Part shown: piece by piece, positions 5,956 to 7,350 of the stretch
Numbering within the stretch: the first letter of the stretch is position 1
Layout: every line of letters starts with the position of its first letter
DNA from: an uncultured bacterium
GTDB taxonomy: Bacteria; Cyanobacteriota; Vampirovibrionia; Gastranaerophilales; Gastranaerophilaceae
Length of the DNA: 7,350 bases
Assembly: GCA_900551965.1 (NCBI GenBank)
Contig: URYF01000072.1
Span: 1-7,350 of the forward strand
Direction: 5' to 3'
Translations under genes and position numbers: made by a program
The notes under the pieces: generated by a model
Seen by the model: the letters and a program-made list of their open reading frames with translations, nothing else
The model's database searches: none
What the model was told of the DNA's origin: nothing

Positions 5956-7131
5956 ATGACTAAAAAAACAACAGAAGCTAAAAGAAAAATATCTTTCCCT
6001 CACATGGGAACAATAAGTTATGCCTGGGCTGCAGCTTTAAGAATTATCGGATGTGAACCATATGTTGAACCTTACACAAGTAAGAAAGCATTATCACTTG
6101 GGACAAAGCACGCACCCGAAGCAATCTGCCTTCCTTACAAGTTAATCTTAGGAAACTTTATTGAAGCAATTGAAGGCGGTGCTGATTATGTTGCTATGAT
6201 TACCTCACCCGGATGCTGCAGACTTGGTGAATACGGCAAATGTATCGAAAACGCTTTAACGGATTTAGGTTATGAAGCAAAGTATTTAGAGCTTCAACTA
6301 TATGATGGCATCAAAGGGATCTACAACTTCTTGAAAGATGCCAGCGGCAAAAATAATCCTGTTTTATTCTCAAAAGCAATACTTATTGCAATCTTAAAAG
6401 TTTTTATCCTTGATAAGCTTGAAACTAAACTTTCATACTACAGAGCCAGAGAAATTAAACATGGTGAAGCTGATAAGCATTATCAAAAAGCCCTAAAAAT
6501 AATTGATCAAAATGATACAATTTCAGGCCTTAGAAAAGCAGAAAAGCTTATCTCAGAAGAAATGAAAAAAGTTGAAATTAACCCAAACAAAGAAGTCCTT
6601 AATGTTGATATAACAGGTGAAATTTATGTCGTTAATGATGAATTTTCAAACCAAAATATCGAAAAAGAACTTGGCAGAATGGGTGTTCAGGTTAGAAGAA
6701 GTCTTACTGTCAGCAGTTTTTTAAAAGATGCAATTATCCCTAAAATGTTTAGGAAAGGGGAAACTCACCTTCAAAGAGCTGACAGGCTTGCAAAGCCTTA
6801 TCTTATGAGAGATATCGGCGGAGATGCTCTAGAGTGTGTTTCTGATGTGGCTTATGCTAATGAAAGAGGAATTGACGGTATTATCCACATAAGCCCGTTT
6901 ACCTGTATGCCTGAAATTATGTCGCAAAACATCTTCCCGGCAATGAGGGAAAACTGTGAAATCCCGATTTTGCCATTAATTATGGATGAGCAAACAGGCA
7001 GAGCCGGCTACATAACAAGAATTGAAGCGTTTGTCGATCTTATGAGAAGACGCAAAAGAAAACGTAAAATTCAAGAAAAAACAACTACTCAACAAGCAGA
7101 TGAAACAAAACAAGAAGCAGCTGCATCTTAA
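5956..7131 (+). CDS. CoA protein activase-like / 2-hydroxyacyl-CoA dehydratase-related protein (DUF2229/COG3580 type)
   Basis: The 391-residue protein resembles the activase-related family linked to 2-hydroxyacyl-CoA dehydratases and benzoyl-CoA reductases, which use oxygen-sensitive Fe-S clusters. Its own reaction is not known. Family-like segments are FPHMG (14-18), EAICLPYK (55-62), SPGCCRLGEYGKC (84-96), HISPFTCMPE (311-320), DEQTGRAG (344-351) and TRIEAFVDL (354-362). Cysteines at 33, 58, 87, 88, 96, 294, 317 and 334 are candidate cluster ligands. Residues 140-210 are mostly helical and charged. The C-terminal tail is unusual: a basic block RRRKRKRK (364-371), then Thr/Gln/Glu/Ala-rich sequence to the end. 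There is no signal peptide. The ATG is 2 bases after the gcvPB stop with AAGGAA (5942-5947) 8 bases upstream, so it is very likely in the same operon. No ASKHA-type ATPase partner is visible in the window. The family call is fairly secure; the function is not. Confidence 0.8.
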   Translation: MTKKTTEAKRKISFPHMGTISYAWAAALRIIGCEPYVEPYTSKKALSLGTKHAPEAICLPYKLILGNFIEAIEGGADYVAMITSPGCCRLGEYGKCIENALTDLGYEAKYLELQLYDGIKGIYNFLKDASGKNNPVLFSKAILIAILKVFILDKLETKLSYYRAREIKHGEADKHYQKALKIIDQNDTISGLRKAEKLISEEMKKVEINPNKEVLNVDITGEIYVVNDEFSNQNIEKELGRMGVQVRRSLTVSSFLKDAIIPKMFRKGETHLQRADRLAKPYLMRDIGGDALECVSDVAYANERGIDGIIHISPFTCMPEIMSQNIFPAMRENCEIPILPLIMDEQTGRAGYITRIEAFVDLMRRRKRKRKIQEKTTTQQADETKQEAAAS

Positions 7132-7147
7132 ATAACAGGAACAAATT

Positions 7148-7350
7148 ATGTTGAAGTTATTCAAAAATAGTTTCAAAACAACAAATGACTGCATAATTTT
7201 AGCCACACCGCTTATCTTATTCTTGTCAATATTAAGCTGGTACTTTGATTATGCACTAAAATCCATAGATAACACATCAAAGTTAATACTTGCTATAGTA
7301 ACAATATTTATTATGGGAAGCGGCTTTGCTGCAGCATGGATTTACATGGC
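7148..7350 (+). CDS. Membrane protein, N-terminal part only (cut by window end)
   Basis: An ATG at 7148 opens a frame that stays open for 67 codons to the window edge. AGGA at 7137-7140 lies 7 bases upstream, and the gap to the previous gene is only 16 bases, so it probably belongs to the same operon. The product begins MLKLFKNSFKTTND, short and basic, followed by two likely membrane segments at about 15-33 and 45-66 with a short polar loop (DYALKSIDNTSK) between them. The amphipathic basic start followed by hydrophobic helices suggests a polytopic inner-membrane protein with its N-terminus inside. I do not recognise the family from this fragment. Confidence 0.7.
   Translation, partial: MLKLFKNSFKTTNDCIILATPLILFLSILSWYFDYALKSIDNTSKLILAIVTIFIMGSGFAAAWIYM

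Noticed and set aside
6976..7206. Minus-strand open frame of 76 codons across the end of the activase-like gene
   Set aside because: Its composition is the mirror of a Lys/Gln-rich tail, giving Cys/Phe-rich sequence, and it overlaps two better-supported genes.

Overview
The window is AT-rich, gene-dense chromosomal DNA with no visible mobile element, CRISPR array, tRNA or rRNA. Six complete genes and the start of a seventh can be read. The split P-protein of the glycine cleavage system (GcvPB), a CoA-dehydratase/activase-type Fe-S protein and a cytoplasmic murein-recycling carboxypeptidase suggest an anaerobic bacterium with peptidoglycan turnover. The low G+C, the DnaX C-terminal tail and the unusual short sigma factor make an uncultured gut lineage such as the non-photosynthetic Cyanobacteria relatives (Melainabacteria/Gastranaerophilales) my best guess. 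A low-GC Firmicute is the main alternative. This placement is inference, not proof.

Layout. Bases 1-38 hold a probable rho-independent terminator for a rightward gene outside the window, facing dnaX. dnaX (clamp-loader gamma/tau, minus strand) fills 69-1982. A 43-base gap separates it from the divergent ldcA-type LD-carboxypeptidase (2026-2925, plus). The gap carries a perfect extended -10 box so close to the dnaX start that dnaX may be translated from a leaderless mRNA. ldcA ends tail-to-tail, with an 8-base overlap, against a two-domain universal stress protein gene (2918-3772, minus). A 132-base divergent intergenic region (3773-3904) follows, with a candidate promoter and a 14-base palindrome that looks like an operator.

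From 3905 to the right edge lies a tightly packed rightward cluster: a small sigma-70-family factor, gcvPB (3 bases later), a CoA protein activase-like protein (2 bases later) and a membrane protein (16 bases later, cut by the window end). The spacing argues for one transcript. The usual partners (gcvPA, gcvT, gcvH, and an ASKHA-type activase ATPase) are not in the window.

The most interesting feature is this cluster: an alternative-type sigma factor with a normal helix-turn-helix end, a diverged core-binding half and an acidic linker, heading a metabolic operon behind a palindromic site. A conventional reading (loosely co-localised genes in a streamlined genome) is still possible.
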